A DNA stretch of 64,000 bases from Blastococcus sp. URHD0036 (GCF_000701365.1 NZ_KL370778.1:62001-126000); one strand, 5' to 3'. Shown: positions 45,157-53,966, numbered from the stretch's first letter. The notes: generated by a model not told the origin, from the letters alone. Numbers and translations: made by a program.

Positions 45157-46167
45157 ATGACAGACACGATGCTGGCCGGCCGGCTGAACGTGCGCACCAA
45201 GGAGTTCGCCGTCCGTGAGGTCCCCCGCCCCTCCCCCGGCCCGGGTGAGGTGCTGATCCGCGTCCGCGCGGCCGGGATCTGCCTGTCCGACGTCCACCTG
45301 ATCTCCGGCGAGCTCAACCCGCTGTTCCTCGCGGGCGACGAGGTGACCCTCGGGCACGAGGTCGCCGGCGAGGTCGCCGAACTCGGCGACGGCGTCACGG
45401 GGACGGACGTCGGCCGGCGGGTGACCCTGCAGGCCGGGGAGGAGATCGGCGGCTGGATCCACACCCGCGGCGTCGACTACGACGGCGGCTGGGCCGAGTA
45501 CGCGATCGCCACCGTGCCCACGCTCGTGCCGATCCCCGACGACATGCCCTTCGAGCAGGCCTGCATCGTCCCCGACGCCGTCTCCACGCCGTGGGCGTCG
45601 ATCGTGCGCACCGCCGGGGTCCGCGCCGGCCAGCCGGTGGGCGTGTGGGGCATCGGCGGCCTCGGCGCGCACGCGGTGCAGCTGCTGCGGCTGGCCGGGG
45701 CCGCGCCGATCGTCGCCGTCGACCCGGTGGAGGGCGCCCGCGAGCGAGCGCTGGCCTTCGGCGCCGACCTCGCCCTGGACCCCGCCGACGACGTCGCGGC
45801 GCGGATCCGCGAGCTCACCGGCGGCGCGGGCCTGGCGTACGCGTTCGACTTCGCCGGGGTCGCCGCCGTCCGCGAGCAGGCCGTGCGCTGTCTCGAGCGG
45901 GACGGCGGGCTGGTGCTCGTCGGCCTCACCGACCAGCCGCTGACCATCCGCAACGGCACGCAGTTCAGCTACTTCGGGCAGCGGCTCCTCGGCCACTACG
46001 GCTCCGACCCCGAGCACGTCGAGCAGCTCGTGCGCCTCGTCCGGCACGGCCGGCTGGACCTCTCCCGGTCGATCTCCGGCACCCTGCCGCTGGCCGACGC
46101 GGCACAGGGGGTGGCGCAGCTCGAGCGCAAGGAGGGCAACCCCATCCGCCTCGTGTTGCAGCCCTGA
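45157..46167 (+). CDS. Zinc-dependent alcohol dehydrogenase without the structural-zinc lobe
   Basis: A 336-residue medium-chain dehydrogenase. Cys42 (GICLSD), His67 and Glu68 (GHEV) fit the catalytic zinc. The four structural-zinc cysteines expected near residues 90-110 are absent; the segment reads LQAGEEIGGWIHTRGVDY. NAD site GVWGIGGLG near 163. Preceded by the YihY gene. The missing lobe is unusual but known in some subgroups. Substrate unknown. Confidence 0.85.
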   Translation: MTDTMLAGRLNVRTKEFAVREVPRPSPGPGEVLIRVRAAGICLSDVHLISGELNPLFLAGDEVTLGHEVAGEVAELGDGVTGTDVGRRVTLQAGEEIGGWIHTRGVDYDGGWAEYAIATVPTLVPIPDDMPFEQACIVPDAVSTPWASIVRTAGVRAGQPVGVWGIGGLGAHAVQLLRLAGAAPIVAVDPVEGARERALAFGADLALDPADDVAARIRELTGGAGLAYAFDFAGVAAVREQAVRCLERDGGLVLVGLTDQPLTIRNGTQFSYFGQRLLGHYGSDPEHVEQLVRLVRHGRLDLSRSISGTLPLADAAQGVAQLERKEGNPIRLVLQP

Positions 46168-46180
46168 GCCGTGCGGAATG

Positions 46181-46205
46181 GCGGTTCTGCACCGTGCAGA
46201 ACCGC
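46181..46205. terminator. Bidirectional hairpin
   Basis: GCGGTTCTGCAC (46181-46192) is complementary to GTGCAGAACCGC (46194-46205) with one unpaired centre base; the loop opens to 5-7 bases in practice. It separates the convergent alcohol dehydrogenase and acVLRF1 genes. Confidence 0.65.
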
Positions 46206-46206
46206 A

Positions 46207-46881
46207 CTAGTGCCCGGGAGGGGCCTCGCCGGGTTCGGTGATGTGGACGTCGACCGCGCGGAACAGGGCGGGCGTCTGCAGGAGCACCGCCTTGGTGGGC
46301 TCGCCGACCTCCACCGGGGCGAGCCGGGGCAGGTCGGCCAGACGGCGCAGCCGGGGGTCGGTCAGCACGTCGTCGACCAGCCCGCGGTCGCCACCGGGCG
46401 CCAGCGCGTCGAGGCCGGCCGCGTGCGGTAGCAGCACCCGCGCGGCCGTGTCGGCGGCCGAGGCCACCACGGCGGCGGTCTGGTTGTCCCGGCGGCGGGC
46501 GAACCGCTGCTGCGACCAGCCACCGGCCGCCGTCCGGCCCTGCACCAGCCGGCTGTCCACCTTGGACACGACGAGCGCCGTCCCGTCGAACACCCCGACC
46601 GCCCACCGGCCGCGGCGGACCAGCACGACCGCCACCCGGCGCGGCCGGCCGGCCTCGGCGGTGAACGAGGCCAGCAGCGGCGGCCCGGGCGTCCAGCCGA
46701 ACGGCGCGCGCAGGACGACCGCGGTCCCGTCGGCGCAGGTCACCGCCAGCCCGTCGCCGTCGGGGTGCACGTCGGTGAACGGGCCGTGCCGCTCGGCGAC
46801 GCCGTCGAGCCACCGGCCCAGCCGCTCCGGGGCCACCCCGAGCCGGCGCCCGCCCCCGGCGGCGGGCCGCGACCGGCTCAC
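46207..46881 (-). CDS. acVLRF1-like peptidyl-tRNA hydrolase
   Basis: A 224-residue protein matching actinobacterial Vms1-like release factor 1, which frees nascent chains from stalled ribosomes. The signature VQGRTAAGGWSQQRFARRRD lies near residues 115-134, with KVDSRL before it. The ATG overlaps the beta-helix protein stop by 4 bp. Neighbours give no further clue. Confidence 0.82.
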   Translation of the reverse strand: MSRSRPAAGGGRRLGVAPERLGRWLDGVAERHGPFTDVHPDGDGLAVTCADGTAVVLRAPFGWTPGPPLLASFTAEAGRPRRVAVVLVRRGRWAVGVFDGTALVVSKVDSRLVQGRTAAGGWSQQRFARRRDNQTAAVVASAADTAARVLLPHAAGLDALAPGGDRGLVDDVLTDPRLRRLADLPRLAPVEVGEPTKAVLLQTPALFRAVDVHITEPGEAPPGH

Positions 46882-48755
46882 GGCCGGGCGCCCAGCCGCC
46901 GGGTGCCGGCCGGCAATCCGAGCAGCTCGGCGACGGCGCCGGGCAGCCCGACCGCGACGACGTCCTGCGCGGCGAGCAGCTCGGGGACGACGGTCGCGCC
47001 GGCGAGGACCGCCGCGGGGTACTCCACGCCGGTCACCTCCTGCCCGGTCGCCGCCCGGAACGCCGCGACCGTCGGGTAGGCCACGGGAGCGGCGCCGCCC
47101 TCGGGCCAGGTGACGACCGCGACCGGGGTGTCCGGGCCGGGCAGCAGGTAGGCGTTGCCGGAGACGGTCAGCCCGATCTCACCGGCCGTCCGCCGCAGCG
47201 CGCCGTCCTGCGCACAGATCAGGCAGCCGGTGGTCTCGCCGCCGCCGATGACGTTGTCGGCGACCGTCACCGGACCGAGCACCCAGGTCACCGTCGGGTC
47301 GGGCAGCTCCTGGCGGGGGTCGTGGCCGGGGACGTCGAGGTCGGTGGCCACCCGCTCGTCCTGCACCACCCACAGCGGCCGTTCGCCGTTGCCGACGACC
47401 GTGTTCGCCCACACCTCCACCCCCGACGCGTCGTTGATCTTGATCCCGGTGCGGCCGTTTTCCACGACCAGGTTGTCGGCGAGCACCGCCTGGCTGGAGA
47501 TCTCGTAGGCGATGCCGTTCGAGGTGTTGCGCAGGACGTCGTTGCCGGTGACCGTCGCACCGAACACCGACTCGTCGAACCACAGCCCCGTGCCGAGGTT
47601 GTCGGCGAACACGCTGTCGCGCACGGTCAGCCCGCGGGCCCGGGTCAGCTTCGCCCCGCCGGAGACGGGTGCGGCGTTGAACCGCTCGGTGTTGTTGCCG
47701 ACCGCCCGCAGCCGCTCGACGACCAGCCCGTCGGCATAGGAGGACTCCATGCCGATCAGCCCGTTGCGCTCCAGGGTCACGGCGCGGACGACGACGTCCT
47801 CCCCCTGGTCGCGCCCGCCGACGAACAGGCCCTGGGTGGCGTTGTCCTGCACGACGACGTCCTCGACGGTCACGTCCGGGGCGATCACGCGCACCGTGCC
47901 CTTCTGCGGCACCGACGTCGCGTACCCCCGGAACCCGATGCCGCGCACGGTGCTGCCCGCCCCGAGCACGGTCAGGGCGACGTCGAGGTCGCTGGCCCGC
48001 ACCGCGCGGCCGGCCGGGTCGGTGCCCAGCCACAGCCGGTCGCGGGCGTCGTCGACGGCGAAGGTCCCCGGCACGACCTCGGCGCGGGTGGCGACCTGCT
48101 GCTGGGCCACGCCGTCGACGAACAGCATGTCCGGGTGCGCGGCCAGGGGGTGGGCGGGGTCGACGAAGCGGAACCCCGGCTCGGTGTTGTCGGGCGCGCC
48201 GCGGGTGTAGGTGGGGCTGCTGTCGAACTCTGCCGTCCAGCCGTCGAACCGCCACACCGGCCCGTCGGCGACCCAGCCGGTCACCTCGCGGGTGCCGTCG
48301 AACCAGACCTCGTCCCCCGGCGCCGGCTGCAGGGTGAGCGCGCGGCCCTCGGGCAGGTCGATCCGCTCGTGGTAGCTCCCCGCGTGCAGCACGACCGTAC
48401 CGCCGTCCGGGGCGGCCTCGACCGCCCGCGCGGCGGTGCGGAGGGGAGCCGCGCGGGTGCCGGCCGCGGCGTCGTCGCCGGACGGCGAGACGTGCACCGC
48501 GGCGGGCGGCACCGGGTCGGTCCGGCTGCCCGGCGGAGCCGCGCCCGCCGCGAGGGCGGGCCGGAGGTCGGGCACGTCCGGCGGTGGCGCGGCGGGGACG
48601 GACGGCGGGGCGGCGGGGCCCGGGTCTGATGCCGCCTCCCCCGACCCGCCACGGCCGGCCAGGAGCCCGACGAGGAGGGCCGCGACGGCCAGCACCGCCA
48701 GGACGACGAGGAGCCGGCCCCGCCGGGACGGCGACGCGGCGCGCGGGGCGGGCAT
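46878..48755 (-). CDS. Membrane-anchored right-handed parallel beta-helix protein
   Basis: A 625-residue protein: one N-terminal membrane helix (about 14-34), a Pro/Ala/Ser linker to about 100, then repeated beta-helix coils of the NosD/DUF1565 type (DNVIGG, GNNTERF, NLVVENGRTG turns). Family members include polysaccharide lyases and C5 epimerases. No catalytic residues can be fixed by eye. It is coupled to the acVLRF1 gene. Probably acts at the cell surface on glycans. Confidence 0.8.
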   Translation of the reverse strand: MPAPRAASPSRRGRLLVVLAVLAVAALLVGLLAGRGGSGEAASDPGPAAPPSVPAAPPPDVPDLRPALAAGAAPPGSRTDPVPPAAVHVSPSGDDAAAGTRAAPLRTAARAVEAAPDGGTVVLHAGSYHERIDLPEGRALTLQPAPGDEVWFDGTREVTGWVADGPVWRFDGWTAEFDSSPTYTRGAPDNTEPGFRFVDPAHPLAAHPDMLFVDGVAQQQVATRAEVVPGTFAVDDARDRLWLGTDPAGRAVRASDLDVALTVLGAGSTVRGIGFRGYATSVPQKGTVRVIAPDVTVEDVVVQDNATQGLFVGGRDQGEDVVVRAVTLERNGLIGMESSYADGLVVERLRAVGNNTERFNAAPVSGGAKLTRARGLTVRDSVFADNLGTGLWFDESVFGATVTGNDVLRNTSNGIAYEISSQAVLADNLVVENGRTGIKINDASGVEVWANTVVGNGERPLWVVQDERVATDLDVPGHDPRQELPDPTVTWVLGPVTVADNVIGGGETTGCLICAQDGALRRTAGEIGLTVSGNAYLLPGPDTPVAVVTWPEGGAAPVAYPTVAAFRAATGQEVTGVEYPAAVLAGATVVPELLAAQDVVAVGLPGAVAELLGLPAGTRRLGARP

Positions 48756-48767
48756 GGCGGCCGGGGC

Positions 48768-49178
48768 TCAGTCGCCGCTGATGACCGGCAGGCCGGCCGC
48801 CTTCCACGCCTGGAAGCCGCCGATCACGTCGGTGGCGCGGTGCAGGCCGAGGGCCCGCAGGGAGTCGGCGGCGAGGCTGGAGGAGTAGCCCTCGTCGCAG
48901 AAGACGACGACCTCGACGTCGTAGCCGGTCGCCTCGGGCACCTTCGCGTCGCTGGCGGGGTCGAACCGCCACTCGAGGTGGTTGCGCTCGATCACGAGGG
49001 CGCCGGGGATGGCGCCGTCGCGGTCGCGGAACGACGCGGGGCGGGTGTCGACCAGCACCGCGCCGTGCTCCGCGCGCTCGGCGGCCTCCTGCGGCTCCAC
49101 CCGGCGCAGGCGGCTGCGCGCCTCGGCGAGCAGTTCGTCGATCGTGCGGGCACCGGCCGGCTTCTCCGCGGCGCTCAT
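48768..49178 (-). CDS. Single-domain rhodanese-like sulfurtransferase
   Basis: A 136-residue protein: LVDTRP near residue 42, then the active-site loop FCDEGYSSS with Cys94, and IGGFQAWKAAGLP near the end. The loop CDEGYSS differs from the classical CxxGxR but is seen in actinobacterial rhodaneses. ATG overlaps the transporter stop (ATGA). Transfers sulfane sulfur to an unknown acceptor. Confidence 0.86.
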   Translation of the reverse strand: MSAAEKPAGARTIDELLAEARSRLRRVEPQEAAERAEHGAVLVDTRPASFRDRDGAIPGALVIERNHLEWRFDPASDAKVPEATGYDVEVVVFCDEGYSSSLAADSLRALGLHRATDVIGGFQAWKAAGLPVISGD

Positions 49179-50386
49179 GCCATCACCGCCTCGGCGTCGG
49201 CGTTCTCGGCCGGCACCACCAGCAGGTGCTGGAACGCGGCCACGACCAGGGCCGCGAGCCCCGCCGGGACGATCGCGACGAGGAACGCGGCGTTGGCGCC
49301 GAACTCGTCGACCACCAGGCCGGCGAGCGAGGCGCCCACGGCGACCCCCAGCCCCAGCGCCGTCCCGATCCAGGTGAACGCCTCGGTGGTCGCCGACTTC
49401 GGCACGAGCAGCTCGGCCAGCGTGAAGGAGCTGATCAGCGACGGCGACAGCGAGATCCCGGCCACGACCACGAACGGCAGCATGACCCACACGTCACCGA
49501 TCAGCAGCAGCGGGACGATCAGCACGGTCAGAGCGACCAGCACGACGGCGAGCCGGCGGTTGAGCGGGGTGCGCCAGCACACGGTCCCCCAGCCGATGCC
49601 GCTGGTCATCGAGCCGACGGCCAGCCCGGCGATCAGCACGCCGGACAGCGACATCGCGTCGACCTCGTCGGCGAACGCCACGAGGGCGATCTCCAGCGTG
49701 CCGAGGATCGCGCCCACCGCGGCCCCGACGACGAACAGCACCCGGATCCCCGGCGTGCGGATCGCCGCCGGACCGTTGCGGCTCGCGTGCCCGTGCGGCG
49801 GGGGCTCGGTGCGGCGCTGGGCGGCGAACAGCACACTGCCGACGACGGCCAGGACGAACGCGGTCACGACACCCGACGTGGCGTGCCCGGTCGTGGAGAG
49901 GAACGTGACGAGGACCGGGCCGACGATGAAGACGAACTCGTCGACGACGGACTCCATCGCCAGCGCCGCCGGCAACCGGCTGGTGCCGCGCAGCAGGTGC
50001 GTCCAGCGCACCCGGATCATCGAGGAGACCGGCGGGATGCAGGCGCCCCCGAGACCGGCGAAGAGGAAGACGGTCCACGTGGGCCAGTCGTCCTTCACCG
50101 CGGCGAGGAAGCCGACGCCCGACGCGGCGAAGACCAGCGTGACGGGCAGCAGCGTGCGGCGCTGGCCGACCGTGTCGGCCAGCCGGCCGAGCAGCGGGCC
50201 GGCCACCGCGGTGGTCACGGCACCGGCGGCGGCCACCGCTCCGCCGAAGCCGTAGGAACCGGTCTCGGAGGCCACCAGCAGCACCGAGCCGAGGCCCACC
50301 ATCGACAGGGGGAGGCGGCCGATGAACGCAGCCAGCACCATCGGCACCGCGTGCGGGGTCCGCAGGACGTGCAGGTAGGGAGACAC
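49175..50386 (-). CDS. MFS transporter
   Basis: A 403-residue major facilitator with 12 predicted membrane segments. The first helix is MVLAAFIGRLPLSMVGLG and GRLADTVGQRRTLL near residue 65 is the loop 2-3 MFS motif. GTG at 50386 is preferred; the longer start adds an Arg-rich stretch with rare codons. It is translated with the rhodanese gene. Substrate unknown. Confidence 0.86.
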   Translation of the reverse strand: MSPYLHVLRTPHAVPMVLAAFIGRLPLSMVGLGSVLLVASETGSYGFGGAVAAAGAVTTAVAGPLLGRLADTVGQRRTLLPVTLVFAASGVGFLAAVKDDWPTWTVFLFAGLGGACIPPVSSMIRVRWTHLLRGTSRLPAALAMESVVDEFVFIVGPVLVTFLSTTGHATSGVVTAFVLAVVGSVLFAAQRRTEPPPHGHASRNGPAAIRTPGIRVLFVVGAAVGAILGTLEIALVAFADEVDAMSLSGVLIAGLAVGSMTSGIGWGTVCWRTPLNRRLAVVLVALTVLIVPLLLIGDVWVMLPFVVVAGISLSPSLISSFTLAELLVPKSATTEAFTWIGTALGLGVAVGASLAGLVVDEFGANAAFLVAIVPAGLAALVVAAFQHLLVVPAENADAEAVMA

Positions 50387-50500
50387 CAGCGCAGGAGCCC
50401 GTCGTCTTCGGGGGCAGAGGACCGCAGCCACGCTAACCCACCTGCGCCAGGGAGGCGGGCCGACGCCGGACCTGCCGGACGGAACGGAGCCGGAAGTCGC

Positions 50501-51001
50501 TCAGTCCCCGGGCGCGGCGTACTGCGGGCCGACGACGGCCACGAAGGCGTCCCACTCCGGCGGCAGATCCGCTCCGGTGAGGACCGCGTCGAGCCGGTCC
50601 AGGTACCAGTGCCAGCCGGTGGCGATGTCGGCGACTCCGGTGTCGTCGGGCAGCACCTGGGTGAAGACGAGCGTCGTCGTCCCGCCGTCCTCGGTGAGCT
50701 CCACCTCGATCCGCCAGGCCATCTCGTCGAGGTACTGCAGGACCAGCCGGTGCGGCGGCGCGCACTCCACGATGCGCACCTGCCCGACCGGCGAACCCTC
50801 CTCGGCGGTCATGGTGAACGGACCCTCCGCGCCCGGGTGCCGCTCACCGTCGTAGTGGCCGATCCAGCGCGCCGAGCGGTCCGGCTCGGTCAGCGCCGCC
50901 CACACGGCGGCCGCGGGGTCCGGCCAGGAGCGGCGGAAGACCAGCCGCCGCCGGCCGTCGGCGTCGGTGCTGATCTCGCCGCGGCGTTCGGTTGCCGTCA
51001 T
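50501..51001 (-). CDS. AHSA1/SRPBCC domain protein
   Basis: A 166-residue START-like protein: RLVFRRSWPDPAAAVWAALTEPD, YDGERHPGAEGPF and WHWYLDRLDAVLTG fit the AHSA1 family. ATGA overlap with the ArsR gene shows co-translation, a very common pair in which the ArsR protein controls both genes. Ligand unknown. Confidence 0.87.
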   Translation of the reverse strand: MTATERRGEISTDADGRRRLVFRRSWPDPAAAVWAALTEPDRSARWIGHYDGERHPGAEGPFTMTAEEGSPVGQVRIVECAPPHRLVLQYLDEMAWRIEVELTEDGGTTTLVFTQVLPDDTGVADIATGWHWYLDRLDAVLTGADLPPEWDAFVAVVGPQYAAPGD

Positions 51002-51327
51002 CGGGGTCCCTCCTCGGGGGCCGCCCGCCGTCCGCGGGCGATCTCGGTGTCCAGTGCGTCCAGCCGCTGCGCCCACAGGTCGCGGTAGGGCTCCAGCCAG
51101 GCGTCGAGCTCGCGCAGCGGCGCCGGGTCGAGCGCGTAGAGGTGCCGGCGGCCCTCGACCCGCGCCTGCACGAGGCCCACCTCGCGCAGCACGCGCAGGT
51201 GCCGGCTGACGGCCGGCCGGCTGACCGGGAACCGCCGGGCCAGCTCCCCCGCCGAGACCTCGCCCCCCGCCAGCAGGGCGACGATCTCCCGCCGGATCGG
51301 GTCGGCGAGTGCCGTCAGCGCCTCCAC
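50998..51327 (-). CDS. ArsR family transcriptional regulator
   Basis: A 109-residue winged-helix protein: VEALTALADPIRREIVALLAGGEVSA, then the recognition helix SRPAVSRHLRVLREVG. No metal-binding cysteine cluster is seen, so it is likely a non-metal sensor of the AHSA1-linked type. I choose GTG at 51327 over ATG at 51357 because the upstream frame is the operator itself. Regulates itself and the AHSA1 gene. Confidence 0.85.
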   Translation of the reverse strand: MEALTALADPIRREIVALLAGGEVSAGELARRFPVSRPAVSRHLRVLREVGLVQARVEGRRHLYALDPAPLRELDAWLEPYRDLWAQRLDALDTEIARGRRAAPEEGPR

Positions 51328-51333
51328 GGGAGA

Positions 51334-51357
51334 ATGCGTAACACACGAGTTACGCAT
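51334..51357. promoter_or_regulatory. ArsR operator
   Basis: ATGCGTAAC-ACACGA-GTTACGCAT is a 9-bp perfect inverted repeat with a 6-bp spacer directly upstream of the ArsR start, a typical autoregulatory operator. The small plus-strand gene at 51401 may also be under its control. Confidence 0.75.
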
Positions 51358-51400
51358 CTGGCCAGGGTTGCGGTCGCGCGAGCTCGGGAACGGTCCGGGC

Positions 51401-51673
51401 ATGACCGTCACCGATCCCGACGTGCCCGACCCGCTCAACGACCCGCGGACGCTGCAGGCCGACCCCGGCGCGAACGGCCAAGGCGACGACCTCGCCTCGG
51501 CCGCCGACGACCCGGCATCGACCGGCGAGGACGAACTGACGACCGGCCGCACCCCGGCCGACGACGCCGGCGGCGCGGACGTCACCGGCGGCCTCGTCGA
51601 GGGCGAGAGTGACGAGGACGTCGTCGGCGGCCCGCTGACCGGCGGTGGGACGACAGCCGGCGGCGTCTCCTAG
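51401..51673 (+). CDS. 90-residue acidic, disordered small protein
   Basis: Starts MTVTDPDVPDPLNDPRTLQ; very rich in Asp, Gly and Thr; no hydrophobic segment. Divergent from ArsR with 73 bp between. Codon bias supports it. Same style as the proteins at 24915, 27699 and 27946. Function unknown. Confidence 0.65.
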   Translation: MTVTDPDVPDPLNDPRTLQADPGANGQGDDLASAADDPASTGEDELTTGRTPADDAGGADVTGGLVEGESDEDVVGGPLTGGGTTAGGVS

Positions 51674-51674
51674 C

Positions 51675-51698
51675 CCGCGACGGATCGGTCCGTCGCGG
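51675..51698. terminator. Bidirectional hairpin
   Basis: CCGCGACGGA (51675-51684) pairs with TCCGTCGCGG (51689-51698) around a TCGG loop, between the small acidic gene and the convergent FrnE gene. Confidence 0.7.
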
Positions 51699-51711
51699 CT
51701 CCCGTGACGAT

Positions 51712-52404
51712 CTAGACCGCGCAGCTGCCGTCCTCGCAGCCCTCGGCTGCGGGGACGGTCTGCAGGGGCTGCGCGTCGGCCCACGCCTTCTCCAGCACCT
51801 GCAGGAGCAGCTCGGCCGGCTGGGCGCCGGACGCGCCGTAGCGCCGGTCCACCACGAAGAAGGGCACGCCGGTCGCCCCGAGGGCCCGGGCCGTGGCGAT
51901 GTCCTCCTCCACGGCCGGCCGGAACCGGTGGTCGGCCAGCGCCGCGCGGACCTCGTCCTCGTCCAGGCCCACCTCGGCCCCGAGCGCGGCGAGCGAGTCG
52001 ACGTCGAAGACCGAGCGGCCCTCCTCGAAGTGGGCGTGCAGCAGCCGCTCCTTCGCCGTGTCCTGCACCCCGCGCTCGGCGGCCAGGTGCAGCAGCTCGT
52101 GGGCCAGCAGCGTGTTGCCGCTGACGCCGTTGGCGAGGTCGTAGCGCAGGCCCTCGCCGGCAGCGGTCTCCTCGACGTGCCGCATGGTGCCGCGCATCTC
52201 CTCGACGCTGCGCCCGTACTTCGCCGCCAGGGCCGGCAGCGTCGCGTGGGTCTCCCCCTCGGGCACCGACGGGTCGAGCTGGAAGGACCGCCACACGACC
52301 TCGACGTCGTCCCGGTGGCCGAACCGCTCGAGCGCGGTCTCCAGCCTCCGCTTGCCGATGTAGCACCACGGACAGACGACGTCGCTCCACACCTCTACGC
52401 GCAC
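51712..52404 (-). CDS. DsbA-family oxidoreductase (FrnE-like)
   Basis: A 230-residue thioredoxin-fold protein with CPWC (Cys11-Cys14), a helical insert, and ATGVPFFVVDRR near 177 as the cis-Pro region. The C-terminal EGCEDGSCAV adds a Cys pair. No signal peptide, so cytoplasmic, as for FrnE proteins linked to oxidative stress resistance. Confidence 0.9.
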   Translation of the reverse strand: MRVEVWSDVVCPWCYIGKRRLETALERFGHRDDVEVVWRSFQLDPSVPEGETHATLPALAAKYGRSVEEMRGTMRHVEETAAGEGLRYDLANGVSGNTLLAHELLHLAAERGVQDTAKERLLHAHFEEGRSVFDVDSLAALGAEVGLDEDEVRAALADHRFRPAVEEDIATARALGATGVPFFVVDRRYGASGAQPAELLLQVLEKAWADAQPLQTVPAAEGCEDGSCAV

Positions 52405-52432
52405 GCCGCGGCCAACGACGGCTCCGCCGCCG

Positions 52433-53491
52433 TCATTCCGGCCGGTGCACCTGCGCCCGCGCCCGCCCGTCGCCGGGGGTCGGGTCCAGGAAGACGTACC
52501 GGACGCCCTCGTGCCGGCCCACCAGCCGCTGCTCGGCCTCGTCGGAGGCCCGCTCGATGTCGGCGACCGTCACCTCGTCGGAGAAGTCCACCTTGGCCAT
52601 GACGGCGATCTGCCCGGGGCCGAGGACGGTGGTCAGCAGCACCGGGACGGCGACGACCTGGGGCAGGGCCTCGATCTCCGACCGCAGCTCCTCGCGCAGC
52701 CGCTCGGGCACCGACTGGCCGATGAGCAGCGACACGTTGGCGCGGGCCAGCACGGTCGCGACGAGCAGCAGCAGGAACCCGATGAGGATCGCCGCGACGC
52801 CGTCCCACACCGGGTCGCCGGTGATCTGCTCCATCCCCAGCCCGAGCGCGGCGAGCACCAGGCCGACGAGCGCGGCGGAGTCCTCGAAGGTGACCGCCTT
52901 GACCGTGGTGTCGCTGGTCTCGGCCAGGTAGCGGCGGGGCGTCGTCCCCCACTTGCGGGCGGCGCTGCGGACCTGCCGGACCGCCTTCAGCCAGGACGCG
53001 CCCTCGAGCACGAAGGAGATGCCGAGGACGATGTAGGCGATCTTCGGGTCGCCCTGCTCCTCGCCCTCCAGGATCGTCTCGGCGCCCTGGTAGAAGGAGA
53101 ACCCGGCGCCGAGGGTGAAGGTGGCCAGGCAGGCGAGCAGTGCCCAGAAGTAGGTCTCCCGCCCGTAGCCGATCGGGTGCTTCTCGTCGGGGGCCTTGTC
53201 GCCACGCTTCAGCGCGACGAACAGCAGCACCTCGGTGATGGTGTCGGCGAGCGAGTGCGCGGCCTCCGACAGCATCGCCGAGGAGTGGCTGATCAGGCCG
53301 CCGATCAGCTTGGCGATCGCGATGCCGAGGTTGGCCAGCCCGGCGACGACGACCGTGGCGGTCGACTCACCGCCGGACTCCGCGCCGCCCTTCCCGCTCG
53401 CCTCGGGCTGCTCCGCTCCGGAGCTCCCCGCCTCGGAGCGCTGCGCCTCGGCGATCAAGGTGTGCTCGGGGGCGGGCGACGGGTCGGTCAT
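52433..53491 (-). CDS. Cation diffusion facilitator family transporter
   Basis: A 352-residue CDF transporter with about five or six membrane segments; HSSAMLSEAAHSLADT near 50 holds the metal-site His and Asp residues. A cytoplasmic domain (about 250-345, FSDEVTVADIERASDEAE) follows. Exports Zn, Fe, Co or Mn. The N-terminal 35 residues are acidic and Ser/Gly-rich. Not in an operon. Confidence 0.88.
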   Translation of the reverse strand: MTDPSPAPEHTLIAEAQRSEAGSSGAEQPEASGKGGAESGGESTATVVVAGLANLGIAIAKLIGGLISHSSAMLSEAAHSLADTITEVLLFVALKRGDKAPDEKHPIGYGRETYFWALLACLATFTLGAGFSFYQGAETILEGEEQGDPKIAYIVLGISFVLEGASWLKAVRQVRSAARKWGTTPRRYLAETSDTTVKAVTFEDSAALVGLVLAALGLGMEQITGDPVWDGVAAILIGFLLLLVATVLARANVSLLIGQSVPERLREELRSEIEALPQVVAVPVLLTTVLGPGQIAVMAKVDFSDEVTVADIERASDEAEQRLVGRHEGVRYVFLDPTPGDGRARAQVHRPE

Positions 53492-53540
53492 GGCCGCGGG
53501 GGTGCCCCTCCGGGCGGCCGGTCATGCACCACGCCGAGGC

Positions 53541-53574
53541 CTGAGCCGCCCGGTGCGGGCACCGGGCGGCTCGG
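53541..53574 (-). terminator. Terminator after the FKBP gene
   Basis: CTGAGCCGCCCGGTGC (53541-53556) pairs with GCACCGGGCGGCTCGG (53559-53574), 15-16 bp with one wobble, around a short GG loop that opens to CGGG or more in practice. Confidence 0.7.
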
Positions 53575-53588
53575 CGACGGTGCAGCGG

Positions 53589-53966
53589 CTAGCGGACGCC
53601 GACGAGGTCCACCACGAAGACGAGCGTCGCGCCCGGCTTGATGACGCCGCCGGCCCCGCGGTCGCCGTAGGCCTTGTGCGCCGGGATGGTCAGCCGGCGG
53701 CGGCCGCCGACGCGCATCCCCTGCATGCCCTCGTCCCAGCCCTGGATGACCATGCCGACGCCGAGGCGGAACTCCAGCGGGTCGCCGCGGTCCCAGGAGG
53801 CGTCGAAGGTCTCGCCGGCGTCGTGGGTCACGCCCACGTAGTGGGCGCTGATCAGGTCGCCCGCCTTGGCCTCGGGACCGTCGCCGACGACGATGTCCTC
53901 GATCACCAGGTCCGCCGGGGCGGGACCGGTGGGTGGGTCGACGTCCGGTCTGGTCAGCTCGGCCAC
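53589..53966 (-). CDS. FKBP-type peptidyl-prolyl isomerase
   Basis: A 125-residue cytoplasmic FKBP: VSAHYVG-like VISAHYVG segment near 43, GETFDASWDRGDPLEFRLG near 52, VIQGWDEGMQGMRVGGRR near 72 and IPAHKAYGDRG near 93. GTG at 53966; the first 13 bp overlap the end of the MFS gene. Catalyses proline isomerisation in folding. Confidence 0.91.
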   Translation of the reverse strand: MAELTRPDVDPPTGPAPADLVIEDIVVGDGPEAKAGDLISAHYVGVTHDAGETFDASWDRGDPLEFRLGVGMVIQGWDEGMQGMRVGGRRRLTIPAHKAYGDRGAGGVIKPGATLVFVVDLVGVR

